DNA of 64,000 nt, taken from Spirometra erinaceieuropaei (lineage: Eukaryota > Platyhelminthes > Cestoda > Diphyllobothriidea > Diphyllobothriidae). The notes below the pieces were generated by a model. It was given only the letters and a program-made list of their open reading frames with translations. It was not told where the DNA came from and did not search any database. The position numbers were made by a program, and so were the translations under genes. Location: the NCBI GenBank assembly GCA_902702965.1, contig CACRXP010000111.1:1201811-1265810 (forward strand), read 5' to 3'. The first letter of the stretch is position 1; each line of letters starts with the position of its first letter. Below are positions 40,650 to 50,229 of this stretch, one piece after another.

Positions 40650-41890
40650 TTAAATAGTAAATAAAAAGGTGCGTGCAGGTAGAAAACCATGTGGTAGTTG
40701 GAGGTTGGAGTAGGAGAGGAAAAAATAACAGCCACTTTCGGGGGGATGATGGGCATCGGGAAGGGTGTCTGAGTTGGTGGTCTTAGCATTGGCAATTGTA
40801 GGACCCGTATGAAGTTCTTCTGTGCGCACAGGACCGGTTTGTATTACCTGGCTGCAGCCGCCCTTTGTTGTAGCCAGCAGACGCTGTCCCGGTGGTGTTG
40901 GATAGGTCAACGGAACCCTTTCAATCACTTGAAAGGCCTCTCTGGCATTTACACGGTGGTCTGCGTCTACCACGTGCCTCAGCATAGAGCTGATAACGTT
41001 CTTCATTCGACCTTTTCTTAACTCTACTGGGAGGCATTCTCTTATCCTCTTGGACCAACACTGGTTCGCACGACCAATATTTTCCGCCTCACAGGAGTAG
41101 ATGAAGGAGTGAATGCACAAAGAAGTGGTCTGGTCTGACAGCTTATCTTTGCCCTTTCCGTGTAGGATGGAAATAGCGGCGAAAAGTACACGGGCGTTAG
41201 TTGTTGGAGAGGTGTGCTATACAGCTTTAGGTGGGCGATTTTTCGAAAGCTGACTCGGCGCGTCCCCCTGATACGGGACCCTACTAAAAAGTCTCTTCCT
41301 TCTGGCTTTCCGCATAGGGAGGGGCTTCGGTAGTCTCGAGATCGTGTTCTCAGCAGTGAATCGACATGGGGACCTGTTCAAACGAAAGACAATTTCCGCA
41401 ATATTAAGCTCTCTCCTAATGCCAACAGTTGAGCGAATCTTTCTCAGCCATTATATCTAACAACAGACTAAGTTGCGCCTGGAATTTACTCGGTACACAA
41501 CTCCCAAAAGGTAATGTATTGCCCAGATCATGTCTCCTTGCGATACGTACTCACGTCAAATACTGCCGCTCAACCTTCTTCCCCAAAACACGTCCAGAAG
41601 GGCGAGCCATCCGGACTGTTCTTCTTCTTCCGGCGCGAATCAGATTGACGGACGCTCCTGATTTATAGCATCTATAAGAGGTTGAATTTTGCTCCCCTCA
41701 GGTGTACTCGTACATATATTATCCCAACAGCACCCATGGTATCCCAGACTGGTGATGTGGAGACAAAAATGGAAAGTTTCTAGTTTGTCCATGAATATAT
41801 TCGTTAAAAGCGAACCAAGGGGCAAGCCCATTGTGACTTCGTTTATCTGACTATTCTGATTGTTGTCAAATAAGAATTGCCCGTTCAAGT
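40650..41890 (-). pseudogene. Penelope-I copy 5: open endonuclease frame with altered catalytic motif, RT relic
   Basis: The endonuclease frame 41120-40650 (156 codons) is uninterrupted and includes the C-terminal extension, but the signature residues have changed. C-I-H-S-F-I-Y-S-C replaces C-I-Y-S-F-T-C-S-C, E-N-I-G-R replaces G-Y-I-G-R, and R-I-R-E-C replaces R-I-R-E-H. H-V-V-D-A-D-H-R-V-N and P-P-G-Q-R-L-L-A-T-T are well kept. Farther upstream (41888-41790) the RT motif V-T-M-G-L-P-L-G-S-L-L, then N-I-F-M-D-K-L-E, survives. The part between, with the catalytic Y-x-D-D, is scrambled. It is an old copy whose endonuclease frame has stayed open, perhaps by chance. It begins only about 10 bases after foldback A4. 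Confidence 0.75.
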
Positions 41891-41999
41891 TTCATCACAA
41901 TCACGATTTATTGAGTGCATTTGCAGGCAGTCCTATGAACGTGAACGGTACTATCGTAAAAAGAGAAGAGACATCTAACAAAAACATAATCATTCCCAA

Positions 42000-42185
42000 A
42001 CAAGCGAAGATGTGAGTTACATGAACTAGTCGGTAAGAATAAGAAGAAGAAGCGATCGCTGAAACAAGGGCTTTATTCGCCCGACGTTTCGGATTCTCAC
42101 TTGAACCCATCATCAGGGACAGTGACACAGGAAGTTGCAATATTTAAAGGATGCAGTCGCTATGCTACCGCATACCTATAGTAAT
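42000..42185 (-). repeat. Penelope-II 3' tail with hammerhead
   Basis: Minus-strand tail following the Penelope-II endonuclease at 42190-42705. Landmarks are the reverse complements of GCGATCGCTTCTTC, AATAAAGCCC, CCGAAACGTC and GCAGTCGCTATGCTACC. It is the most complete tail in the window. Confidence 0.8.
42079..42120 (-). ncRNA. Hammerhead ribozyme variant with intact core (HHR-3)
   Basis: On the minus strand: stem I GUCC (42120-42117) with GGGC (42082-42079); core CTGATGA (42116-42110); stem II GGGUUC with GAAUCC, all six positions paired with one G-U; then GAAACGTC with the predicted cut after the C at 42083. Helix III is the palindrome ACGU. All conserved hammerhead core bases are present. 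Relative to HHR-1, the innermost stem I pair changes from U-A to C-G. Confidence 0.7.
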
Positions 42186-42189
42186 TCAC

Positions 42190-42760
42190 CGCGCTACCCA
42201 TCATCTAGAATTGTTTCCCGTTGGTGCGCTTGTAGCTTGATGGCAGGCATGCAAGTTGTAAATCGTTGAAATCTCATCACACGTGTTGGATGTTGGTGTG
42301 ATGATTGCTCGGCCATCTGGCTCACCGGCTTGCGCGCTCCCCGAGTGGTCAATTACTTTGGCCAGACTATGCCTCAGCACGAAATTCGGAGTGGGGATGT
42401 CGTTGCACTTGTTGATAGACTGAGGTCCCGTGAGCCTTGACTCAAACAACTCGCGGCTCACCCGATTATTACCTTTCGCGAGACTTTTGACTTCATCGAA
42501 CTTGAATGCGTGGCCGGGTCTCGTCGAATGGGCTGTCGTCATTTCTCCGTACCGCTGCCGCGTGTTCGATAATTCGCCTTTGTAGCAGTCTTGCAATTTC
42601 CCCAACGTAGTTGCTTTGTCCGCAACTGCACCAGATCCGGTAAACGACTCCAGATATTTTTTGCCGTGTCAGTGGGTTTTTTGGTTTGTTAGTTTTCTTA
42701 AACAACCTAGCCGACCCTGGTTTTTATTTTTTTGGACGCCTATTTAATAATATTGACACC
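42190..42760 (-). pseudogene. Penelope-II copy: GIY-YIG endonuclease with one frameshift
   Basis: The minus-strand frame 42705-42493 has I-S-G-V-V-Y-R-I-W-C-S-C-G-Q-S-N-Y-V-G-E and R-R-I-I-E-H-A-A-A-V-R-R-N-D. These are the complete GIY-YIG signature with the following Arg and Glu-His. A deletion near 42540 shifts the frame. It continues in 42605-42201 as A-H-S-T-R-P-G-H-A-F-K-F-D-E, E-L-F-E-S-R-L-T-G-P-Q-S-I-N-K and T-P-T-S-N-T-C-D-E-I. The tail with the intact hammerhead follows. It is the best nuclease of this family in the window but lacks the reverse transcriptase. Confidence 0.8.
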
Positions 42761-42849
42761 CACTTTAAACAATCGAAGAGTTCTTCGTTAGAATATTATT
42801 AGAATTTCAATATCTTCGATGGGTTTTCCGAGAAAATGGTTACCGGACA

Positions 42850-43105
42850 ACTTCATCAACCGGTGCATGCGAAAATGAGGCAAGCGACAAAATCATACTA
42901 GCCCCAAATTTTGGCAAGCGATCCCATACACCATGAACGTCTCCGAGGCCGTTAGTCGTCTTCTCGATCCATTCGGGATTGGAGTTGCACGCAGACCGGA
43001 GGCCACCATACGACGTCAGGTGATGAGACCAAAAGACCCACTGCCACGACAAAGAATATCTGGAGTCGTTTACGGGATCTGGTGCAGTTACGGACAAAGC
43101 TAAGC
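42850..43105 (+). pseudogene. Penelope-II fragment: linker and start of GIY-YIG, plus strand
   Basis: The frame reads A-I-P-Y-T-M-N-V-S-E-A-V-S-R-L-L, then R-R-P-E-A-T-I-R-R-Q-V-M-R-P-K-D-P-L-P, then I-S-G-V-V-Y-G-I-W-C-S-Y-G-Q-S and a TAA. This is the region between RT and nuclease plus the first nuclease strand. It lies head to head with the minus-strand copy that starts near 42760, and their V-V-Y-R-I segments are inverted copies of each other. Upstream N-F-I-N-R-C-M-R-K (near 42855) is also typical of the family. Confidence 0.75.
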
Positions 43106-44130
43106 GACAAGCCGTCGATCGAGGTTCCATCGAGAGATAGAAACGAATAATTGTGCACATACCGACCTGGGTCTTCGGGAAGTTTCGATTGTGGTAGGCC
43201 TTCGTGTACACTCCAAAGAAGGGAAGTCATATTTTCTCCTCCCCGTTTACCGTAGTGGACTACACCTCGTCCCAAATTCTCGTCCCTCGTCTTCGTCCAG
43301 GTGGTCGAGTATGGCCGCTGGTTGACATACGTGACGCCCTAATTATTCCATTTTTATAGGGGTGTTTTCTGGTTTATTTTGGCATGCCCACTTCCTTTTG
43401 TGTAATTGTGTTTTTCACTGCCCCCAACATGATATTCCACGTGCCCGCAACTTCCTACTAATTATTTAAATGGTAGTATATATGTGTGGGCCTGATGGGA
43501 ATTCGTCGAACGTGGACCTCTGCCTGCCAAACTGTCGTCTAGACTTTTTAATGAGAATGTTCGCAATAGTCCAATTATTTCATCTCACCCTTTTAACTGA
43601 GGCAATTTAGTCCCATTAGCTTGTTTATAAACTTATGAAGATAATGGGAGATGGGAGTGGTGCTGACTGATTTCCTTTCATTTTCCGACCTGATAAAAAG
43701 CAATTATAAAAATGAACTTTAAATATCAGCTCCGAGATCCCCCTATGCGTAATTGATTGATACCTACCGCGGAAGAGCTTGTAGAGAAGCTGTCCGGAAG
43801 CTCTGAACAACGTGAACCAGTGGTTTTTCATTCCGCAGAGAACGTTCCCCCCGCTGCTGCCTGAACCACGTGTTCCTCATGGCGGCGTCTAAAAAAGTGG
43901 GACATTGTACTTTCAAAGGGCCGGCTCATCACAAAGCCTCGGTCGGTCTCAGCGTGGATTAGCCTGTGTCTGGTTAATGGCGAAGAGCCGACATTGCCAC
44001 CTCGAGTGTTTTGACTAAGAGATCATTGTTTGAGGTTGTGAAATAGGAGATAATTTATGTGAGAACGTAAACTTTAGTTTGTTTACGGCTTAAATTTACC
44101 AGACGGCAAAGGCGACAGTGTTTTTTTATT

Positions 44131-44220
44131 ATGGAGAACAACAGTGACTCTTTGTGGGCCGCTGTTTCAGGCAACTCGGCCTCACAGTTCCAAAATTTGC
44201 TGAGAAAGAGAGCACAAATT
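44131..44220 (+). CDS. Possible first coding exon of a host gene (tentative)
   Basis: From the ATG at 44131 thirty codons read M-E-N-N-S-D-S-L-W-A-A-V-S-G-N, then S-A-S-Q-F-Q-N-L-L-R-K-R-A-Q-I. They end at a good splice-donor context (ATT then GTAAGCATG at 44221). The composition (Asn, Ser, Gln, then a basic amphipathic helix) looks protein-like, and there is no repeat overlap. No acceptor or second exon could be identified and no family recognised. Unspliced, the frame stops after about 44 codons. This is a suggestion only. Confidence 0.2.
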
Positions 44221-45228
44221 GTAAGCATGAGAAAGCACGCGGAGCGGAAATCAACCTCATGTTAAATAATTCTGGACATCTTTTGATTCATAAAACTATT
44301 GGTTGGCAGTGTATTTTGTGAGATTTCGTTAAGACCCTTTAGAATACGCTGATTCGTAGAGAAAATTTATACATTTCAGGGTTTAATGCGTCAAGAAATT
44401 TTTCTACAAACACATCCAAGTCCGCTTGGTTTCGTGAATATAAAATTTGAATTCTGACTGTTTAATAAGAGCATTCTATGCGAAAAATGCATTTTATTTG
44501 TCAGCATTTCCTGAATACATTTCCAAGCAGAAGAATTTCCAAAGTTCGACCACAACAGCGAAACATATGGATTTTAAAAACGAGTTAATACAGACCCATT
44601 GAAATTTTTACTCGGCGGGGAAAAAATGAACCACCAGACTGACGACCCGATAAAAGTTCAATCACCTCCCCGGACGAAGCGGTGACTTACAAAGCACACA
44701 AATAAATGGCCCGCCAACCATCCCCCGAGATACCGAGGCTGCGAGAGAAAAAAAATCGATTAGCATGAGGTCAACCAACGCGACATGTCACTTGAAATTT
44801 CCGGTAGATTACATGTATTTTATGCTTTGACAATGGAGAACCGTTCAAACTTTTCGAGACGTCAATACCTAAATAAATTCGTCCCGGTGAGCCCATATTT
44901 CTTCTTCATATTGACATGTTTATTTGTCTTTCGGAGGGCATAAGATTTTCCTTGGAGGTCACTGTTGATTTAGTATCATATTCTTCTCAATAGATGTTTT
45001 CTAATAAATTTGCTCGTAGCTTTTTGGAATTTGCCTTTTTTAAAAGCTAACATACATATCCTGTTAAAAAAGATCAATCTGCCTAGATGTTAGTCGCTAT
45101 CTTATAAGGACCTGCCCAGGGAATGCCATAACTAACTGAGAAGTACACTTAATTTGTACCTTTGCAATGACGCATGGAAACATAAAGTACCCAAAGACGG
45201 GAAATTAGTCCGAACTGGGTCTTCCATG

Positions 45229-45753
45229 CTATGAAGCCGATTTCGAAAAGCTCCCGTCAAAAAGGATGGTGTCGTGCACAAAATCTGGTTCTTTGTCAAC
45301 AGGTCTCAATGCCGATGTGTTTTGGGGCCGATTGGAAATATCGACCAGGGATTGATGCACCCAGCACACAGATAGGAGAAAGAATCCTGTACTTAACGAC
45401 ATTTCTATTCCATTTTGCGTCTTGCAACCCCAAACATAATCATATGCCCCTTTCCAGGACTCAGTTCGCCAGAACAAACTTCCCTTAACCACAACTGTCG
45501 ACTGGAGCTCTCCAGTTCTCCAGCGAAATAAGCATATGCCCCTCCACAAATGACCCATTGGCGCACAAATCCCTGAGCGGGACACCCAGTAACCGGTGGC
45601 GCAGCTTCCAAAGAGTTTGGAAACCTGAAGAGAGCCGCTTGTAGGCATCGTTTGTACCGTTAATGATGACATAAAAGCAAGGTTATATTCCGCAGACTCA
45701 AACGAATGCTTTTTATCGGAAGTCCAATAAGTCCGCATGTACAATAGAGGCAT
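45229..45753 (-). other. Longest unassigned open frame (174 codons)
   Basis: Trp-, Cys- and Ser-rich protein with W-R-G-I-C-L-F-R-W-R and Y-D-Y-V-W-G-C-K near the middle and the hydrophobic F-F-L-L-S-V-C-W-V. There are no recognisable domain, signal peptide or repeats. It does not overlap a transposon I can name. An overlapping minus-strand frame (45405-45611) and a plus-strand frame (45231-45488) are also open, which weakens the case. Confidence 0.2.
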
Positions 45754-45890
45754 AAATAATGTTTCTTTCTCGTAAATAGAGCAACCCTGAGTCGAACAAT
45801 GCTATTGATTTTCTGCCTCCTTTGTGAATGTTCTGCACTTTTGACATGTAAGGACTGTAAACTAAACTGACGCGGAATCAAGCAACCTGA

Positions 45891-46085
45891 CAGCTCGACC
45901 GTCGTTGCCGACGATGTCCACCATGTGCTCCACAGCAAAGTAAAGCAGCACAGTGACTTGTGCGTTAATTATTTTATAGTGGTAGCTGACTTGTACAGCA
46001 TCTGCCGCATTTTTTCCACCCCATTTGTGCCTGGTGTCGAGACAGAGTCAAGAAGATCGAAGGCGAGGGAGGGCGCAGGTGGATG
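45891..46085 (+). repeat. Unclassified repeat E, copy 2
   Basis: Diverged copy of 31440-31620 with CAGCTCGACCGTCGTTGCCG, TGTGCTCCACAGCA, GACAGAGTCAAGAAGATCG and GGGAGGGCGCAGG in the same order. The GC-rich 46085-46335 that follows is open on both strands (151 and 121 codons), with Arg/Pro-rich products typical of composition bias. Confidence 0.6.
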
Positions 46086-46335
46086 GCGCGGTCGAGCCCG
46101 AACCTTGGCGCTCCATTTTGCGCCGCTCGTGTCCACACAGCAAATAACCAGATTTTTAATCAAAAACAACAATGGGGGTGGCAGGGGTCCCAGTGTGCGC
46201 GATATACGCCTGCAGCCGGGTCTGCCACCGCACCCCGAAATTTCGGCATTTGTTGTGGGGCGTATTCCGATAGCGCCTGCTAGAATCCGTGTTGATCTAG
46301 CCCATATACCACACGGCCCGTTTTTGGGGGGCAAA

Positions 46336-46640
46336 ACTAATCAATCCTATGGATGCGCGACTGGAATGCTACCTTGCTGAGCAGACTTAAAGGCTATGCT
46401 TACGATCAAAGCGTTTGTATCCAGACATGACAGAATTCTCAGAACCACGCAAACACCCGTTGTGACGGATGATTACAAATCACTGAACCGGCGGCATATA
46501 ATTCAGGGATGAGGAGGACTATCTGTTACCTCAATACGCAAGTAAACATTCAACGAAATATTTAGGAAGTCAAGATCAGCAAACGTATCCTTTCAATTTT
46601 TCAGCATTAAGCCTGTTCAGTAATATAAGGAAGGGTACAG
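46336..46640. other. No recognisable gene or repeat
   Basis: Short interval between the GC-rich segment and the next Penelope copy. Nothing recognised. Confidence 0.4.
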
Positions 46641-46644
46641 TAGC

Positions 46645-47210
46645 AAAATCCAAACAGCCAATAAAATTCAGTATGTGGGAAAAGGTCGAGAAGCGTTCAG
46701 AGGGCAGGGGTCGGGGTCTAGTTCCATCAGGGTCTTAGTGAGGGGAAGGGGGAAGGTGGCTGGCAATCAGCTGTCCCCATTTCGTCGCTGTAACTCGACG
46801 TGGCGAGTGAGAGCACATGTGCTGGGTTTCTCTTTGCCCGGGTAAGCCGTAGCGCTTGTACAAACGCTCTATGCGAGCACACGCTGAGTTGACTAGCTGA
46901 ATGGCCACTTTTACCGTTGTGAGTGTCTGCTAACGCAGGAACTTGCAGTATTTCGCTGTCACTTTGTTGACTATCTGATGACGGGTTCGAGTAGGAAGCT
47001 GAAACGTTAGGCTAATAAACTTCTTGTTCCGGTGACTGCACCTCCTTCTTATGATAAGAATGTTTCGGTGTACGTCTACCCGTTGGCCGCTGTCAACAAA
47101 GTGGGCTATAATGCTCTAGAGATGGACTTTTCTATACCTTGATTTAAACAGACAGGATGGAGCTCTCACACCCGCTTGGATAGGCCTCTAATTATTCAAC
47201 CGATTAGCAA
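46645..47210 (-). pseudogene. Penelope-I GIY-YIG copy (minus strand) split by a Penelope-II tail
   Basis: Diverged counterpart of 22190-22720 in the same orientation. CAATAAAATTCAGTATG, TCGAGAAGCGTTCAGAGG and GCGCTTGTACAAACGC match the first part. On the minus strand A-H-F-V-D-S-G-Q-R-V-D-V-H is readable near 47080. In the counterpart the two parts are contiguous. Here about 110 bases (roughly 46950-47065) carrying a hammerhead-type tail lie between them. Confidence 0.65.
46950..47065 (+). repeat. Penelope-II 3' tail inserted in a Penelope-I relic, with hammerhead relic (HHR-4, 46971-47012)
   Basis: CTGATGA at 46975-46981 and GAAACGTT at 47001-47008, followed by AGGC and CTAATAAACTTCTTG. Stem I and stem II have lost several pairs (CUAU opposite AGGC; GGGUUC opposite a changed partner). 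The core is intact, but folding is doubtful. Confidence 0.6.
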
Positions 47211-47229
47211 ATAACTGCACCATAAACAC

Positions 47230-48175
47230 TTACACGGTAGTATGCTAACATTTGAGTGGGCACACTATCTACCTTAACCTAGAAGTTCTGTATGAGACGA
47301 AATAAATCATTGTCAATTATAGTTTTCTAAGAGGTCGACGACCGAGGGTGTAAAAATCCGAAACTTAATTAATAGTGTCTTTAAAGAAAAGCGGCGTTTA
47401 CGCAACTAGCGCGTTGGAAGATAATGGGAGTTCTTAAAAAACACGCATAACACAAAAGCTCTTTAAATGTGGACATCTGAACTTCACACTCTGAGGAAAC
47501 AGAAGTCAAGAAGTATCTGTGACTCATACTTTACGCAGATAACTAAATATATATCCGAGTGCAAGCCGACACAGTAATGCGCGGATATACACCGCAGTTA
47601 TGTTTTTTTGCCGAACCATTTGCGTATCCATTACATACGTATAAGGGAAAAATATAAGCGCAAGATAAACATTAGCTGGAAAGTTTCGAACCTGATGACA
47701 GTTAGTGAACAACCGCGTCAAAGTCTCAACAACAAATACTCATATCAAAATTTGGAGCGTGCCTGAAAAGGCCCGCTTCGAAAGGTTAACTCCAAGTTCG
47801 CGCATTAATTTCCTCGGAAAATAAACAAGGCACGTAGGTCAATAGCCAATCCAAGTGTTCTGATTTTGCAGCTTATTTTACTTTGTGCAAAATGCTCGGT
47901 TTGCACTTAATTTAATCAAGTGAACAAGATTTGTGAAGCTGACCCTTCAGTTTTGATGTAAATATTTAACAGTTATTTGAGACTACATTAGAAGAATCGG
48001 AGAATCCGATACGTGTGAATTAAATAGTCACATATGATCTATAGCGCGGAAGTTTTTATTTTTCAGCATTAAAAACAGAGCGGGAAGATAGTAATCTCCG
48101 ACTTCCGCAACTATGCGTAAGAGTAGCTACAGTGGAAAGGAAAGTTTGGTTTTCCAACGCTACTCTTCTTAGTCT
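47230..48175. other. No recognisable gene or repeat
   Basis: One 65-codon minus-strand frame, no motifs. Confidence 0.45.
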
Positions 48176-48179
48176 CTCT

Positions 48180-48350
48180 CGAGAAAGACGAGGGAGATTA
48201 AGGTTACTATTTCTGACTTATTGACTGTCGCAAACCCATTTGTATGTAAACCCAGGTTTGGATAAACTGATAGTGGAATCAGGATTCCTTGGTTATTTCA
48301 TTTTGAGCTAACGTTCTACCATCAGGCTAAAGGTCCGTTCTCCAGTCGTT
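48180..48350 (-). repeat. Old SINE-1 relic
   Basis: GAAAGACGAGGGAGATTAAG, then ATTTCTGACTTATTGACTG and AAACCCATTTGT, parallels the SINE-1 body in reverse. A tRNA-like TTTAGCCTGATGGTAGAACG (minus strand, near 48315-48335) sits where the A box should be. It is strongly diverged. Confidence 0.4.
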
Positions 48351-48550
48351 TGAGACCACAAATTTTAACTATCGTTGGAAGGTAATACACATTTTTACCC
48401 TCCTCTGTGTTCGTGGATACTTATTCCGCATAGGAAAAGGTCTCTATACGACTGCTATGAGGTCACTAGTTTCAACTTTAAAGTTCAGCACTAGGATCAT
48501 GGCCCAAGACGTGGTGATTGAATGCCCTTTTCATTATATCCAATGTTATA

Positions 48551-49543
48551 CAGTAGGTGGGCTAACTCATGAAAACTCAACCGAAATTCCGAAATGCGTT
48601 TTCGTTTCGAAGATATTAATTAAGTAGGTTTGTAAAACTAGTCAGTCTGCAAAATCATTCTATAATATTTCAGTTACCTCAGGAGGCCGGCTTTCGAATG
48701 AACTTCTTTTCGCTTGTATGCAAAAACAACACTCGGTAAAAAATAACTACTTATATAGGATGAATTTTTTTCATTGATTTTTAATGTCCCTTAAAGTCCA
48801 ATTATAATTCATAGAAAACATGCATGAAAATATTCCGTTGTTTGCTTATTCGGTAGAAAATTACGTCTTCTTCCTATACTATACTCAGAAGAGAGACATA
48901 ATTCGGTTTTGAATAAGTTTTAACTGTGGGGCTTTTAAATGACGTGAAATGGCCGTTCGTGAATCGTCATATATCTGCATTTACCAATGTGGATTGTAAA
49001 GTTAACAAAGGGGTTCAAATCCACTGCTAAATTTTATGAACCCCATATGGCATCCTCTCAATTCCGTAGAGAAACGTGTGGTTTTCCGTACGCGGAAAAT
49101 ATACGGCTTGTAGTTTAGAAACCCTGAATCAAAGTGTGACGTTAGAGCGGGTTCAAAATTATTTGGAAATTGGAAGCGTTTTTAAAAACCAAAATTCTAC
49201 CTTTCTTCGAATATAAGATTGGAAGAAGACGTAATTGCTTTCCAAAGGAGCAAAAGAATGAATCTTTTTATTTATGTTTTCCATGAAATAAAACTGGGCT
49301 TCTAGGGACAGTGAAAATCAATGAGAAAAATTCATACTACATAAGTCGTCATTTTTATAAAGTGTAGTTTTTGCATGCAAGGGAAAAGAAGTTCATTCGA
49401 AAGCCGGCATCCTGAGGTAGCTGAAATATTATAGAATGATGTTACAGGCTGACTAGTTTTACAAACCTACTTAATTAATCCCTTCGGATTGAAAACGCAT
49501 TTTGGAATTTCGGTTGACATTTCATGAGTTATCCCGCATGCTG
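48551..49543 (-). mobile_element. Foldback MITE, family A copy A5, complete (993 bp)
   Basis: TA at 48549-48550 and 49544-49545. The ends are CAGTAGGTGGGCTAACTCAT and ATGAGTTATCCCGCATGCTG. The arms face each other for about 380 bases (GGCCGGCTTTCGAATGAACT on the left, AGTTCATTCGAAAGCCGGC on the right). The asymmetric centre is about 230 bases, with GCGGAAAATATACGGCTTG giving minus orientation. It is the best reference copy for family A. Confidence 0.9.
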
Positions 49544-49559
49544 TACAATAGAAGGGGAG

Positions 49560-49700
49560 CCTTAGTAGAATGGCGTGTGTATTCACCTAGTGTCCTGCAT
49601 ATCCTACAAAATGTGTTTTGAGGAAATAGTAGTGTTCACATCTTGCTGGCGTTTCGGAGAGCATGGCTGGCTGTCCATTATCAAATCGTTTACTGGGAGA
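49560..49700 (-). repeat. Retroelement tail with degenerate hammerhead (HHR-10, 49643-49690)
   Basis: The minus strand has TTGATAATGGACAGCC ... GCTCTCC, then GAAACGCCAGCAAG, the same lineage as the motif at 50262-50307. The core has changed (TTGATAA) and the cut site is GCC, so activity is unlikely. Confidence 0.5.
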
Positions 49701-49734
49701 ATCTATTGGAATTAGTGCGTTTGGCCGATCGATT

Positions 49735-50082
49735 TTCTTGTTTTTTCGATGTTTTCGAGTATGAAACTGAAAAAAGACGTAATTGTTTACTGATCCAGCA
49801 AAAAATGAATCGTTTTATACATGTTTTCTATAAAATTTATTTTGACCTTTAAGAGCATCGAAAATCAATGAAAGAATGCATGCTAATTAAGTAGTCATTT
49901 TACCGAGTATGATTTTTGGATGTAGCCGGAAAGACTTTTGTTCGAAAGCCCTAACGTAACTGAATTATTATAGAATTATGCTGCAAGATGTTTGATTTTA
50001 CAAGTCTCCTTAGTTCGTCTTTTCTAAACGAAGACGCATTTTGTAATTTCTGTTGAGATTTCATGAGTCAGCCCACTTACTG
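49735..50082 (+). mobile_element. Foldback MITE, family A copy A6, right arm only
   Basis: Starts in GATTTTCTTG near the centre and runs through AAAATCAATGAAAGAATGCA, CGAAAGCCCTAACG (with a deletion) and the right end ATGAGTCAGCCCACTTACTG, followed by TA at 50083-50084. The left arm is missing. Confidence 0.7.
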
Positions 50083-50229
50083 TAATTTTCGGTCAAACGT
50101 TTTCACACACCATGGTATATCGGACACTTGGTCACTCCGATTGGCGTAAACATGGCCTTATGCAACTAGCCTATTCCAGGGCGTCCAGAAGAATATCGCA
50201 CTACGTGGAACATATTTAGGTTTGAAAAA

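Larger units (their letters stand above)
43110..45885. other. 2.8 kb without a recognised gene apart from two weak candidates
   Basis: Mostly unique AT-rich sequence. It holds a possible first exon at 44131-44220 and an unassigned 174-codon minus-strand frame at 45229-45753, both listed separately. I see no repeat shared with the rest of the window. Confidence 0.4.

Noticed and set aside
46083..46380. Arg/Pro-rich frames of 66-151 codons on both strands
   Set aside because: GC-rich sequence with few stop codons by chance; opposite-strand frames overlap and no motif is present.
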